Positions 1-8,088 of a stretch of DNA of 64,000 bases are shown here, one piece after another. Numbering within the stretch: position 1 is the stretch's first letter; every line of letters begins with the position of its first letter. Both the position numbers and the translations under genes were made by a program. Source of the DNA: Neorhizobium sp. JUb45 (GTDB taxonomy: Bacteria; Pseudomonadota; Alphaproteobacteria; Rhizobiales; Rhizobiaceae); contig NZ_SLYW01000003.1 in NCBI RefSeq assembly GCF_004343585.1, forward strand, positions 248,001-312,000, written 5' to 3'. Under the pieces are notes generated by a model. It was given only the letters and a program-made list of their open reading frames with translations. It was not told the origin of the DNA and searched no databases.

Positions 1-216
1 AATGCAGATCGGCCGGCTCTTCTCCTGCGACAACCCGCGCGCCAGATGGTTGACGTGGTAGTTCAGCTCTTCAGCCGCCGCCAGAACCTTGCGGCGGGTT
101 TCATCCGAAACGCTCGCCCCTGCTGTAAACGTGCGCGATACTGCGGAGCGGGAAACCCCGGCGCGCTGCGCGACCTCGCTTGCACTTGCAAAATTCTGCG
201 GCGGCCGATTGCTCAT
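1..216 (-). CDS. LacI-family transcriptional regulator, N-terminal part (runs off the window)
   Basis: The 72 codons visible from ATG 216 to the left edge encode a LacI-type helix-turn-helix. Residues about 12-32 carry SEVAQRAGVSRSAVSRTFT, followed by the usual hinge-side stretch with DETRRKVLAAAEELNYHVN. The effector-binding domain lies outside the window. Its start codon overlaps the stop of the upstream phosphatase gene as ATGA, so it is the last visible gene of the transporter operon. LacI regulators usually respond to sugars or sugar derivatives; with the transporter and two phosphatases this suggests local control by a sugar- or polyol-like effector (inference). Truncation is by the window edge, not a mutation. 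Confidence 0.9.
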   Translation of the reverse strand, partial: MSNRPPQNFASASEVAQRAGVSRSAVSRTFTAGASVSDETRRKVLAAAEELNYHVNHLARGLSQEKSRPICI

Positions 217-827
217 GCGACAGCCTTGTCCTTGTTCGCTTCGATAAGACGGATCATATCGGCCGCCCGCTCGACGGCATGGATCAGTTCCGGTTTCGGC
301 GTTTCGAACCATTCGTCAGGATGCAACTGCCGTCTGTCACGCACATGGTCGATCGCCGATGCCAGCGTCGGATAGAGGTCCGGCATTTCCAGATGCAGGA
401 ACAGCGACACCAGCGAAACCGACCGGCTGCGACCGGCGCGGCAGTTGACCAGCACATTGCCCTTGTCCCGATGCGGATAGGACGGCTTTTGCGGAAAGCT
501 CTGGCTGAGCGCCCCGCGCAGGAGATAATAACCGGCCATCAGCATGGTATCGGCATTGCCGGGACCATCGACGAGGCCGAGCTTGTAATAACGCAGGAAA
601 CCAGGACCGGAGGCGATGCGTCCTTCCTCGACAGGCTGCTCTGCGCCGACGAGATTGACATCGAAATTGACCGCGCAATTGACGATCACCTTGATGCCAT
701 GCTGTTCCAGCAAATCCGGCGTACTCACGGCTTCACGGCCACCGATATAAAGATCGACATCCCAGCCCGGCAGGTTCTTCTGGATAAGGCTCAGGTGCGG
801 CCGCTCGTAATGCGGAGAGGACGTCAT
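213..827 (-). CDS. Dual-specificity/tyrosine-phosphatase-like protein
   Basis: A 204-residue cytoplasmic protein with no signal peptide. It has the dual-specificity phosphatase layout: a YIGG strand near residue 28, a hydrophobic strand KVIVNCAVN around 46-54, an aspartate that could be the general acid at about 87 (GLVDGPGN), and the P-loop VNCRAGRSRSVS with catalytic Cys129 and Arg135 (CX5R). Asn replaces the His that commonly precedes the Cys. It overlaps the inositol-monophosphatase-family gene upstream and the LacI gene downstream by ATGA junctions, so all three are probably co-translated. In this context a small-molecule phosphoester is a more likely substrate than a phosphoprotein, but that is inference. 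A regulatory protein phosphatase is the alternative. Confidence 0.85.
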   Translation of the reverse strand: MTSSPHYERPHLSLIQKNLPGWDVDLYIGGREAVSTPDLLEQHGIKVIVNCAVNFDVNLVGAEQPVEEGRIASGPGFLRYYKLGLVDGPGNADTMLMAGYYLLRGALSQSFPQKPSYPHRDKGNVLVNCRAGRSRSVSLVSLFLHLEMPDLYPTLASAIDHVRDRRQLHPDEWFETPKPELIHAVERAADMIRLIEANKDKAVA

Positions 828-1645
828 GCCGCTTCTCCCTTTCGTTCTGTCGGTGCGATCGCAATTTTCATCGCAGCGGAAAATTCGGCGGCAATGCCGG
901 GCGCTGCGGCAAAAATCTCGCCGCCCATCAGCAACTCGGCTTCAGTTGCGGGATAGGCACCGGTCACACCGCCGGCTTCGCGCACCATCAGCAGACCGGC
1001 AAGGCAATCCCAGGCATTCATATAGTATTCCGCATAACCATCGGTGCGACCTTCCGCGACCCAGGCAATGGCAAGTGCCCCGGATGCCCCACGGCGGATA
1101 TTGGCGCCCTCGGCAAGAACGGGCTCCTGCGCGGCCAGATAATCCGTCGTCGCTACGCGCGGCGACCAGCCGATCTCGACCGAAGCATTGGCGATGGCAT
1201 CTGTTGCGGCAACGGCAAGCGGCGTGCCGTTCTTGGTTGCCCCTGCCCCCTTGCGGGCGAAATAGAATTCGTTCGAAGCCGGATTGAAGATCGCCCCGAG
1301 CAGTGTCTCACCCTTCACGCAGAACGAAATCGCGACGCAGAAATGGGCAATGCCGCGCGCGAAATTGGCGGTCCCATCGATCGGATCGATTACCCAAAGC
1401 CGTTCCGCCAGCGCGCCGCCGGCTTCCTCGCCCAGAATGCCATCTTCCGGAAATTCCGCCGCGATCGCAGCGCGTACATGGTTTTCCACGGCGCCATCGG
1501 CTTCGGTCAGAAAATCCTGGCGCCCCTTGAGGGTGAAATCGCCCGGCTTGCGGGTCTGGAAGGCGTCAAGTGCCAGCGCGCCGGCAGAGGCCGTGACAGT
1601 GCGCAGCAGGGTTTCGCGTTGGTTCAGTTCATCGACAGTCAGCAT
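824..1645 (-). CDS. Inositol-monophosphatase-family phosphatase
   Basis: A Mg2+-dependent phosphatase of the IMPase/CysQ/FBPase superfamily. It shows the metal-binding motifs in order: GEEAGG, then DPIDGTANFARG, then WDCLAGLLMVREAGG. Members hydrolyse inositol phosphates, sugar phosphates, histidinol phosphate or PAP; the sequence alone does not decide which. I chose ATG 1645 because the family N-terminus (a helix with AGALALDAF) then follows normally. An in-frame ATG at 1696, 23 bases after the binding-protein stop, would add 17 atypical residues, and neither start has a strong ribosome-binding site. The gene overlaps the downstream phosphatase by four bases, and its place behind an ABC importer suggests it acts on the imported substrate. 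Confidence 0.88.
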   Translation of the reverse strand: MLTVDELNQRETLLRTVTASAGALALDAFQTRKPGDFTLKGRQDFLTEADGAVENHVRAAIAAEFPEDGILGEEAGGALAERLWVIDPIDGTANFARGIAHFCVAISFCVKGETLLGAIFNPASNEFYFARKGAGATKNGTPLAVAATDAIANASVEIGWSPRVATTDYLAAQEPVLAEGANIRRGASGALAIAWVAEGRTDGYAEYYMNAWDCLAGLLMVREAGGVTGAYPATEAELLMGGEIFAAAPGIAAEFSAAMKIAIAPTERKGEAA

Positions 1646-1719
1646 GGGGTCTTTCGGCGAGAGGATGACGGGGCACTGCAAGTGAGGCCCCGCCATGTTT
1701 CAGTTCGAATATGCGGCGA

Positions 1720-2838
1720 TTACTTCTTGTAGTTCAAGGACCAGAGATCCTGCCAGTCCTGACGCGCTTCCCAGTCGTCACCGCCGGTCGAGGCATCATA
1801 GGCAAGCAGCTGATCGCGCACCTTGCCGACGCCGGAAGGTTCGTTGTCGGGGAGGCCGATCGTGGTGTTCGTCGACATCTTGCCGTCCTTTGCCTGTGGC
1901 GCGATACCTTCAGCCGTCATCATGTACCGGATGAACAGTTTTGCGGCATTCGGGCTTTTGGTGCCGGAGGCGATCAGACCGAGCGATGGGTAGGTCCAGC
2001 CGGAAAAGGGCGAGAGACCAGCGCAAAGGCCAAGCTTCATGCCATCCTTGTTGTCACGGTATTTGGCCGTGCTGACCAGACCAACAAAGCTTTCCTTGGT
2101 GTCCGGCGCGCCGATCGATTCGGCGGCAGCACCATCGGAATCGGTGAGCAACGGGCTGTTGGCGGCCAGAGCCTTGACCCATGCGGCGGTGGCACTGGCC
2201 TCGTCCGTCTTCAGCGGCTTGCCGTATTGCGCCTGATAGGCATCGGCAACAGCCTTGTCGGCATGCGTGGCGAGCTGGTTGAACCAGTCGGTATAGGACG
2301 GCTTGCCGATCGGATCCTGCATCGCCACCTTGCCCTTCCATTCGGCCTCGGTCAGCTGCCAGATATTCTTGACCGGGCAGCTGTCATGCAGGGCAGTGTT
2401 GTACGTCCAGACATTCGGAGCGAGAACGATGGTCAGCGGATCCTGATAGATCGCAGGAATATCCTTGGCGAGATCGGCAGGCAGCCAGCTTTTGGCATAT
2501 CCCTTGGCAACGATCTGCGACAGCGCCGCCGGTGCATCCGCCAGAATGACCACATCGGCCTTGACGTTATTGGCCTGCGCCTCGCGGATGACGATTTCCA
2601 GCGTCTCCGGTGCGCCGGATTTTACGCCGGTGACCTTCACGCCGTATTTTTCGGAAAAGGCCTTGGCCTGTTCGACGATCTTGCCGGTGGAATCATAAAC
2701 GGTGATCGGCGCTTCTTGTCTGGCAGCCTCGATCACGGCGTTGAGGTCGAATGCCTCCTCGGCGCCGGCGCTGGTGGCGACCAGCGAGATGGCGGCGGAA
2801 AACATCAGCGAAGACATCAGAGTGCGGGAAAGTCTCAT
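1720..2838 (-). CDS. ABC transporter periplasmic substrate-binding protein (FbpA/AfuA/PhnS-like)
   Basis: A 372-residue exported protein with a signal peptide (basic MRLSRTLMSS, hydrophobic core, cleavage near SAGAEE). It belongs to the family-1 extracellular binding proteins that include iron(III), phosphonate and hexose-phosphate binders: ITVYDSTGKI near the N-terminus, a helix with AFSEKYGVKVTGV, and DVVILADAP in the first lobe. I see no clear tyrosine-pair motif of the kind that marks ferric-ion binders. Family members AfuA and PhnS bind phosphorylated organic ligands, which fits the two phosphatase genes just downstream. The order ATPase-binding protein-phosphatases points to one operon. 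The specific ligand is unknown. Confidence 0.88.
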   Translation of the reverse strand: MRLSRTLMSSLMFSAAISLVATSAGAEEAFDLNAVIEAARQEAPITVYDSTGKIVEQAKAFSEKYGVKVTGVKSGAPETLEIVIREAQANNVKADVVILADAPAALSQIVAKGYAKSWLPADLAKDIPAIYQDPLTIVLAPNVWTYNTALHDSCPVKNIWQLTEAEWKGKVAMQDPIGKPSYTDWFNQLATHADKAVADAYQAQYGKPLKTDEASATAAWVKALAANSPLLTDSDGAAAESIGAPDTKESFVGLVSTAKYRDNKDGMKLGLCAGLSPFSGWTYPSLGLIASGTKSPNAAKLFIRYMMTAEGIAPQAKDGKMSTNTTIGLPDNEPSGVGKVRDQLLAYDASTGGDDWEARQDWQDLWSLNYKK

Positions 2839-2881
2839 CGATATTCCTTTGAATGATTTGAACAGGGATTTTTACGGGAGT

Positions 2882-4033
2882 TTATGCGGGTAAAAGCGCC
2901 GGCCGGCCTTGGCCGATCGGCTGTGCCGCGTTTTGCGCGCGGATTTCAGTGAGCTCGATGCGCTGCCCATCGGCGTCGAACAGGTGCAGGCCTTCGGCTT
3001 TTGCAAAACAGTCGACCACGTCGCCCGGCCTCGCCGTCGGGCGCGTGTGGGTGGCGTGGAAAAGACGCTCGGCCCCAAGCGAAAGCTCCAGTATCCAGCT
3101 GCCACCGGTCGGCATGATGCTTTCAAGCTTCAGCGTCCCGAGCGGCACGGCACCGACGGTGGCGGAAAACGCAATCTCTTCCGGCCGAATGCCGACTGAC
3201 GCAACCTTGGACGTGCCCCCTAAGGGCAGTTTGCCGAACAGCCGCGCGGCCAGCCCGCCAAGCACTGACTGGGCATCGAGCGAGATCATGTTGATCGGCG
3301 GGTTGCCGATGAATTCCGCCACGAACCGGTTGACCGGCCGCGAATAGATATCATCCGGCGCACCGACCTGCTGCAGACGACCACCGTTCATCACCGCGAT
3401 CGTGGTCGCCAGTGTCATCGCCTCCCACTGGTCATGGGTGACAAAAACGATCGTAGTGCGGAATTCCTCATGCAGTCGACGCAGTTCGGCGCGCATTTCG
3501 AGGCGAAGCGTGGCATCGAGATTGGACAGCGGTTCATCCAGCAACAGGATTTCGGGATTGACCGCCAGCATGCGGGCCAGCGCCACGCGCTGCTGCTGAC
3601 CGCCCGAAAGCTGCGACGGATACCGCGCCGCATAATCGCGAATGCGTAGCTTTTCCATCACGTCATTGACCTTGGCGCGGCGCTCCGCTTCCGGGATCTT
3701 GCGCAGGCGCAGGCCGAAATCGATGTTGCGCTCCACGGTCATATGCGGCCAAAGCGCATAAGATTGGAAAACGAGGCCGAGCCGACGCTGCTCCGGCGGC
3801 AGAAAAGTGCCCGCGCTCAGGCTATCGACCACACGTTCGCCAATGGCGATCTCGCCGCCGCTCAGGTGCTCGAGACCGGCAATCATCCGCAATGTCGTGG
3901 TCTTGCCGCAGCCCGAGGGGCCTAGCAGGCACATGAATTCACCATGGGCGATGGTGAGGTTCAGATCGGAAACGGCGGCATGACCATGGCCGGCATAGTT
4001 CTTGGTGACATTGGTCAGTGTGATATCGGGCAT
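2882..4033 (-). CDS. ABC transporter ATP-binding protein (FbpC/PotA/UgpC-like)
   Basis: A 383-residue ATPase. Walker A is GPSGCGKTT near residue 40, the Q-loop VFQSYALWPHMT near 90, the signature [14 protein letters not shown] near 142, Walker B ILLLDEPLSNLDA near 162 and the H-loop FVTHDQWEAM near 198. The last roughly 140 residues form a TOBE-type C-terminal domain, as in importers of iron, polyamines, phosphonates and sugars. The start lies one base after the permease stop, so the two are translationally linked. It energises import through the fused permease. All catalytic motifs are intact. Confidence 0.93.
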   Translation of the reverse strand: MPDITLTNVTKNYAGHGHAAVSDLNLTIAHGEFMCLLGPSGCGKTTTLRMIAGLEHLSGGEIAIGERVVDSLSAGTFLPPEQRRLGLVFQSYALWPHMTVERNIDFGLRLRKIPEAERRAKVNDVMEKLRIRDYAARYPSQLSGGQQQRVALARMLAVNPEILLLDEPLSNLDATLRLEMRAELRRLHEEFRTTIVFVTHDQWEAMTLATTIAVMNGGRLQQVGAPDDIYSRPVNRFVAEFIGNPPINMISLDAQSVLGGLAARLFGKLPLGGTSKVASVGIRPEEIAFSATVGAVPLGTLKLESIMPTGGSWILELSLGAERLFHATHTRPTARPGDVVDCFAKAEGLHLFDADGQRIELTEIRAQNAAQPIGQGRPALLPA

Positions 4034-4034
4034 G

Positions 4035-5867
4035 TCAGCTCTCCAGACCCTTGGCGATGCCTTTGCCGGTCAGTCGGTTGATGAGAATGGTGCCGGCCAG
4101 CGCCAGCAGCGCGATCATCAGCACGACGGCATTGGCGGCCTGGGTGTAATTGTAATCCACGAGGCGCAGCGAATAGGTGGTCAGCACATCGGTGGCCGGC
4201 ACGGCGAGGATGATGAACAGGCTGACGCCCTTGATGCCGGAGATGAACGGCAGCAGGATCGCACTCGCCAGAGCCCGCTTCTGGATCGGCATCACGATGC
4301 TGGTCATGCGTCGCCACCAGCCGGCACCGGCAACACGCGCCGCCTCTTCCGGCTCCTTGCCGAGCTGTGCCATGGCGGCAATGCCGGATCGCGAGGCAAA
4401 CGGCATCTGATCGGCAATCAGGGCCAGAATGAGGATGATCGAGGTGCCGTAAAGTGCCGGGATGGGACCGCGCGGCACGGCAAACAGCGTCAGCGTTGCC
4501 GCCGCAAAAGCGATGCCCGGCACCAGATAGGGCATGAAGGTTATCTGCCGCAGGAAGGCGCCGAGCGCAGCAAACGGGCTGCGGATGACGACATAACCGA
4601 CCAGAAGACCAAGCACGCCCGAGGCCAGCGACGCGGCGCCGATGATGACCAGCGTATTGAGACCGGCGCTCCAGAATTCCGGCGTCAGCAGTATGCCGTT
4701 GCGCAACGCAACCGTATCGAGGTTCGAGCCGATCCAGTAATCGAAGGTAAAGTTTTCCGGTGTGAAACGGCCCGGCACGCGCATGATGGTCGAGAGAAAC
4801 AGCGTCAGCAGCGGGACGACGACGCCGATGACGAAGAAGGCGACCGCAAAACCGGTGGCCGGGATAAACCAGCGCCCGAGCGGGCGACGACGGTTCATCG
4901 CCCCCTTGCCACCGACAATGGCGAAACGACGCGCCTCGCGCATCATCCGCGTATCGATGTAGAGCGTGAGCACACCGATCGCCATGATGACCGCCGCCAT
5001 CACGGCTGCCATGCCGCTCTGGCGGGTAGAGATCGCGCGGTAAAGCGAGGTCGACAGCGTATCGAAGCCGACAGGCAGGCCGAGCACATAAGGTACGGCA
5101 AACTCGCCGATACAATCGGCAAAGATCAGCAGGCCGGAAGACAACAACGCCGGGCGCATCAGCGGCAGCACGATCTGGAATGCGACGCGGCGCCGACTTG
5201 CACCGAGAATACGAGCCGAATCCTCCAGCTGCGCATCGAGCCGCTGCAGCGCGCTGCCGAGGATGAGGATCACAAAGGGCGCATAATGCAGCGACAGGAT
5301 GATGATCATCGGCAGGCGGCCATAGGCCAGCCAGTCGGGCGTGGCAAAACCGAGATTTTCCATCCAGCCGGGCTGGCCGCCCACAGTGCGGTTCTTGAAG
5401 ATCGTCGTCCAGGCAAGTGCGAGCGTCCATGTCGGCAGCATGAAGGGGATGATCAGCGCCGTTGCGAACCAGCCGCGCCCCGGCAGCTCGGTCCGGTTGA
5501 TCAGCCAGGCGAGCATGCCGCCGATCGACATGGACAGCACGATCGCACCAGCCGCCACCGACGCCGTATTGAGAAGCGGTTGCCACAGAAGAATGGCGGA
5601 CATGCGGGAGGCAAAGGCGCGCGTGAGATAATAGAGCGTGAACGCCCCCTCCGGTGCGCGCATGCGCGCCGCATCGCCGATCTGCACGATCGCGACATTG
5701 ACGAGAATCGAGATGACGGGCGCGAGAATGAGAAGAGCGAACAGCAGCGCAAGCACCAGCCCGATGGCAATGACCGGATCGCGGCGCGCCACGGCCAATT
5801 GATGACGCAGCCGCTGGAACCGTGAACCGGCATCCCCCCGCGTCATTCGCCCGTCGATCATCACCAT
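4035..5867 (-). CDS. ABC transporter permease, two fused transmembrane domains (FbpB-type)
   Basis: A 610-residue inner-membrane protein. It has a cytoplasmic N-terminus rich in Arg, a first membrane segment at about 33-57 (VIAIGLVLALLFALLIL), and two consecutive binding-protein-dependent permease domains. The first domain carries a coupling-helix motif near LEDSARILGASRRR and the second near PEEAARVAGAGWWRR. This duplicated 12-helix layout is typical of FbpB/PhnU-type importers, where one polypeptide replaces a permease dimer. It is the first gene of the minus-strand operon. ATG 5867 is preceded by GAGAAGGGG, a usable ribosome-binding site. Confidence 0.92.
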   Translation of the reverse strand: MVMIDGRMTRGDAGSRFQRLRHQLAVARRDPVIAIGLVLALLFALLILAPVISILVNVAIVQIGDAARMRAPEGAFTLYYLTRAFASRMSAILLWQPLLNTASVAAGAIVLSMSIGGMLAWLINRTELPGRGWFATALIIPFMLPTWTLALAWTTIFKNRTVGGQPGWMENLGFATPDWLAYGRLPMIIILSLHYAPFVILILGSALQRLDAQLEDSARILGASRRRVAFQIVLPLMRPALLSSGLLIFADCIGEFAVPYVLGLPVGFDTLSTSLYRAISTRQSGMAAVMAAVIMAIGVLTLYIDTRMMREARRFAIVGGKGAMNRRRPLGRWFIPATGFAVAFFVIGVVVPLLTLFLSTIMRVPGRFTPENFTFDYWIGSNLDTVALRNGILLTPEFWSAGLNTLVIIGAASLASGVLGLLVGYVVIRSPFAALGAFLRQITFMPYLVPGIAFAAATLTLFAVPRGPIPALYGTSIILILALIADQMPFASRSGIAAMAQLGKEPEEAARVAGAGWWRRMTSIVMPIQKRALASAILLPFISGIKGVSLFIILAVPATDVLTTYSLRLVDYNYTQAANAVVLMIALLALAGTILINRLTGKGIAKGLES

Positions 5868-6183
5868 GATGGCCGCCCCTTCTCTCGTTTATCGAGGCGG
5901 ACCATAAAAAAGCTCGATGACAGCCGGATGACATTTTGCACATATGTGCACATCGAATATCGGGATTTTTTCGAAGACGCAGTTGTTATAAATCAGGTCT
6001 TGCTGGCATCGTCACAGGCCAAAGGCAGATCACAAATCAAGTATTTTTGCCCATAGGCGCATCGTTCAAAAAGGAGTTGATCGAGAGGTGCGCACCCAAG
6101 CGCAACCGTTCAGCGTCAAACCGCCGCAGATTGGCATTATCCACCTCGGTGACATCGCTGCGGCTTTGTGGCATTGAGATAAC
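5868..6183. other. Intergenic region between the divergent transporter operon and the copper cluster
   Basis: This 316-base gap separates two divergently transcribed units, so it should hold both promoters. It is more AT-rich than the flanks (for example TTGTTATAAATCAGG near 5980). It contains one perfect 14-base palindrome (listed separately) and an ATCGAG...CTCGAT inverted repeat at 5891-5918 close to the permease start. An open frame on the plus strand from about 5936 has no recognisable product, and I do not call it a gene. Confidence 0.6.
5937..5950. promoter_or_regulatory. Perfect palindrome TGCACATATGTGCA, candidate operator
   Basis: A perfect 14-base inverted repeat with no spacer lies 70 bases upstream of the permease start codon, in the promoter region of the transporter operon. 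It is the right size for a dimeric helix-turn-helix regulator. The LacI protein encoded at the end of the same operon is the obvious candidate, but LacI operators usually have a central CG, which this lacks, so another regulator is possible. Confidence 0.4.
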
Positions 6184-6588
6184 ATGAGGGCGATCAGGCA
6201 AATCCTATCCGACAGGATTCTGGCCACCGCAATGGCGGTGGTGATCGCCTATGTGGTTGTCCTTCAAGGCCTGGCCGGCAGCTATGCCCGCGCATCCACC
6301 ATCAGCCCGGCAGAAAACCCGTTCCATGTCATCTGCGCCTCTTCCGGCATCGTGGACACCGCGCCGGACAGCAAAAACACACCGCTGAAGAAAAGTGCGG
6401 AATGTCCATGCGCGCTGCTTTGCCGCCTCGCCGGTTCCGCAGTGCCCGCCATTCTTGCCGGCTCTGCCCCAGACATCCACAGGATCGCCGTCGCAGACAA
6501 GCCGACAGCGCACATGGTGGACATGGTCGCGCCGTCATCACAACGCCGGCTGCTCGCCGAACCTCGAGCGCCACCGCCGCGTGCCTGA
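6184..6588 (+). CDS. DUF2946-like membrane/periplasmic protein, probably copper-related
   Basis: A 134-residue protein with an N-terminal signal anchor (ILATAMAVVIAYVVVLQGLA). It has a cysteine patch AECPCALLCRLAG near residue 75 that could bind metal. The overall plan (N-terminal hydrophobic segment, central Cys cluster, His/Pro-rich tail) matches the loosely defined DUF2946 family often found beside copper chaperones. It is followed by PCuAC and SCO genes on the same strand, 149 bases away, which supports a copper role by context. No enzymatic motif is seen. Confidence 0.65.
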   Translation: MRAIRQILSDRILATAMAVVIAYVVVLQGLAGSYARASTISPAENPFHVICASSGIVDTAPDSKNTPLKKSAECPCALLCRLAGSAVPAILAGSAPDIHRIAVADKPTAHMVDMVAPSSQRRLLAEPRAPPPRA

Positions 6589-6737
6589 ACATCGGAATGT
6601 GAGGCGCCTTGCCCCCATGTTCGTCTTTCAGGAGAGATGTCTATCCGGCATCTCTCACGTTTCATGTTCGCGCTCCCCTCGCCTGACGGCACAGTACCGA
6701 ACCCGAGCCGGCCGAGCGCACCCACCGGAGGAAACCC

Positions 6738-7217
6738 ATGATCAGAAAACACATCGGCATCTTTGTGGCACTTGCAGCGACACTCAGCTTCGGCACGGCT
6801 CGGGCGCACGAATTCAAGGTCGGGGAGATCGAGATCGGCCATCCCTATTCGCGTGCCATGCTGCCCGTCGCCAAGGTTGGTGGCGGTTATCTGAAGATCA
6901 CCAATGCCGGCCCGGCCGACCGTCTCGTCAGCGCCAGCTCCGATCGCGCCGGCAGCGTCGAATTCCATGAGATGAAGATGAATGGCGCCATCATGGAGAT
7001 GCGCGAACTCCAGGGCGGTATTGTCCTTCCCGCCAAGTCCACAGTCGAGCTGAAACCGGGCGGTTATCATGTCATGTTCATGAATGTCACAAAGCCCTTC
7101 AAGGAAGGTGAAATGGTCAAGGCCACGCTTGTTTTTGAAAAGGCCGGCCCGGTCGATGTCGAGTTCGCCGTCGGCCCGATTGCCGGTGACAAGGCGCATT
7201 CGGAGCATGGAAAATGA
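6738..7217 (+). CDS. Periplasmic copper chaperone PCuAC
   Basis: A 159-residue exported protein with signal peptide cleavage near TARAHE. The PCuAC copper site is visible: HPYSRAMLPVAKVGGGYLKI, then VEFHEMKMNGAIMEMR, giving the Met/His ligand set HxnMx21-22HxM. It delivers Cu(I) to the CuA or CuB centre of cytochrome oxidase, together with SCO. The ribosome-binding site GGAGG lies just before ATG 6738. Its stop overlaps the SCO start (ATGA), so the two are coupled. Confidence 0.93.
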   Translation: MIRKHIGIFVALAATLSFGTARAHEFKVGEIEIGHPYSRAMLPVAKVGGGYLKITNAGPADRLVSASSDRAGSVEFHEMKMNGAIMEMRELQGGIVLPAKSTVELKPGGYHVMFMNVTKPFKEGEMVKATLVFEKAGPVDVEFAVGPIAGDKAHSEHGK

Positions 7218-7801
7218 CGTCGAAAAATCCGTTCATGATGATCGCTGGCGTCGTGTCGGGCATTTTTGTGCTCGCACTCGTCGGCGTCATGGTCTGGATG
7301 TCGAAAGACACGCCCCGTTCGGGCACGTTCGGCACCGCCTTTTCCCTGGTCAATGACCAGGGAAAACCGGTCGATCAGTCGATCTTCAAGGGCAATCCGT
7401 CGCTCGTCTATTTCGGCTATACGCACTGCCCCGAGGTCTGCCCGACGACACTTTACGAGGTGGCAGGCTACCTTGAGGAACTCGGCGCGGAAGGCCAGTC
7501 GCTCAAAACCTACCTCTTCACCGTCGATCCGGAGCGCGACACGCCGGACATCATGAAAGGTTATGTCACCGCCTTTTCAGACCGCATCACCGGTGTCACG
7601 GGAACGCCGCAGGAAATGACAAAGGTCATTGCCGGCTGGAAGGCATTCGCGCGCAAGCAGCCAAACCCCAGCGGCGGTTATTCCATGAGCCACACGATGG
7701 ATCTGTTTCTGATCGGCGCCGACGGACGCTTGAAAGGTCTCATTCCCTATGGCGCAGACCCTGACGAAGCCATCGAAAAAATCCGTAGCGCGCTTCTGTA
7801 A
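7214..7801 (+). CDS. SCO1/SenC-family copper-binding protein
   Basis: A 195-residue membrane-anchored thioredoxin-fold protein. It has one N-terminal membrane helix at about 8-29 and a periplasmic domain with the CxxxC copper motif YTHCPEVCPTTL (Cys72, Cys76) and the distal ligand His160 in YSMSHTMDLFLIG. SCO proteins act in CuA assembly of cytochrome c oxidase and in thiol redox maintenance. It is four-base overlapped with the PCuAC gene, a common pairing in alphaproteobacteria. All metal ligands are present. Confidence 0.94.
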   Translation: MTSKNPFMMIAGVVSGIFVLALVGVMVWMSKDTPRSGTFGTAFSLVNDQGKPVDQSIFKGNPSLVYFGYTHCPEVCPTTLYEVAGYLEELGAEGQSLKTYLFTVDPERDTPDIMKGYVTAFSDRITGVTGTPQEMTKVIAGWKAFARKQPNPSGGYSMSHTMDLFLIGADGRLKGLIPYGADPDEAIEKIRSALL

Positions 7802-7811
7802 TGAACACCGA

Positions 7812-7847
7812 TTCCGGCCGTCGCAAAAGCTTGCGCAGCGGCCGGAA
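7812..7847. terminator. Hairpin after the SCO gene, weak terminator candidate
   Basis: TTCCGGCCG at 7812-7820 pairs with CGGCCGGAA at 7839-7847, with a smaller CGCAA/TTGCG stem inside. It starts 11 bases after the SCO stop. There is no U-tract, so intrinsic termination is uncertain. Confidence 0.4.
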
Positions 7848-8013
7848 AGACCTGCGAACCTCAGCCTTGCCGCCTATTGCCGACAGGCTGTCCGTCTCCC
7901 ACAAAAAAGCGCAGCCTTGCGGATTGCCGTGATGACAAAGCTTTGCTAAGGGGTGGCACCGTTTCCACCGGCTACAAGAATCTTCGCTTCGCGGAGTTGT
8001 TCCGGTTGTTTGA

Positions 8014-8088
8014 TGGGGCGTCGCCAAGCGGTAAGGCACCGGTTTTTGGTACCGGCATTCCCAGGTTCGAATCCTGGCGCCCCAGCCA
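8014..8088 (+). tRNA. tRNA-Gln (anticodon UUG)
   Basis: A 75-nucleotide tRNA with encoded CCA. The acceptor TGGGGCG (8014-8020) pairs with CGCCCCA (8078-8084). The anticodon arm is CCGGT-TTTTGGT-ACCGG, which gives anticodon TTG, and the T arm is CCAGG-TTCGAAT-CCTGG. All arms fold without mismatches apart from the usual D-arm. No neighbouring tRNA is seen. Confidence 0.97.

Noticed and set aside
4002..5825. 607-codon plus-strand frame over the permease gene
   Set aside because: The product is Arg/His/Gln/Gly-rich with no domain, while the opposite strand encodes a clear ABC permease.
1720..5867. Simple ferric-iron transporter
   Set aside because: The family includes iron importers, but no tyrosine-pair iron motif is evident in the binding protein and the coupled phosphatases and LacI regulator do not fit iron uptake. 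Not excluded, only less likely.
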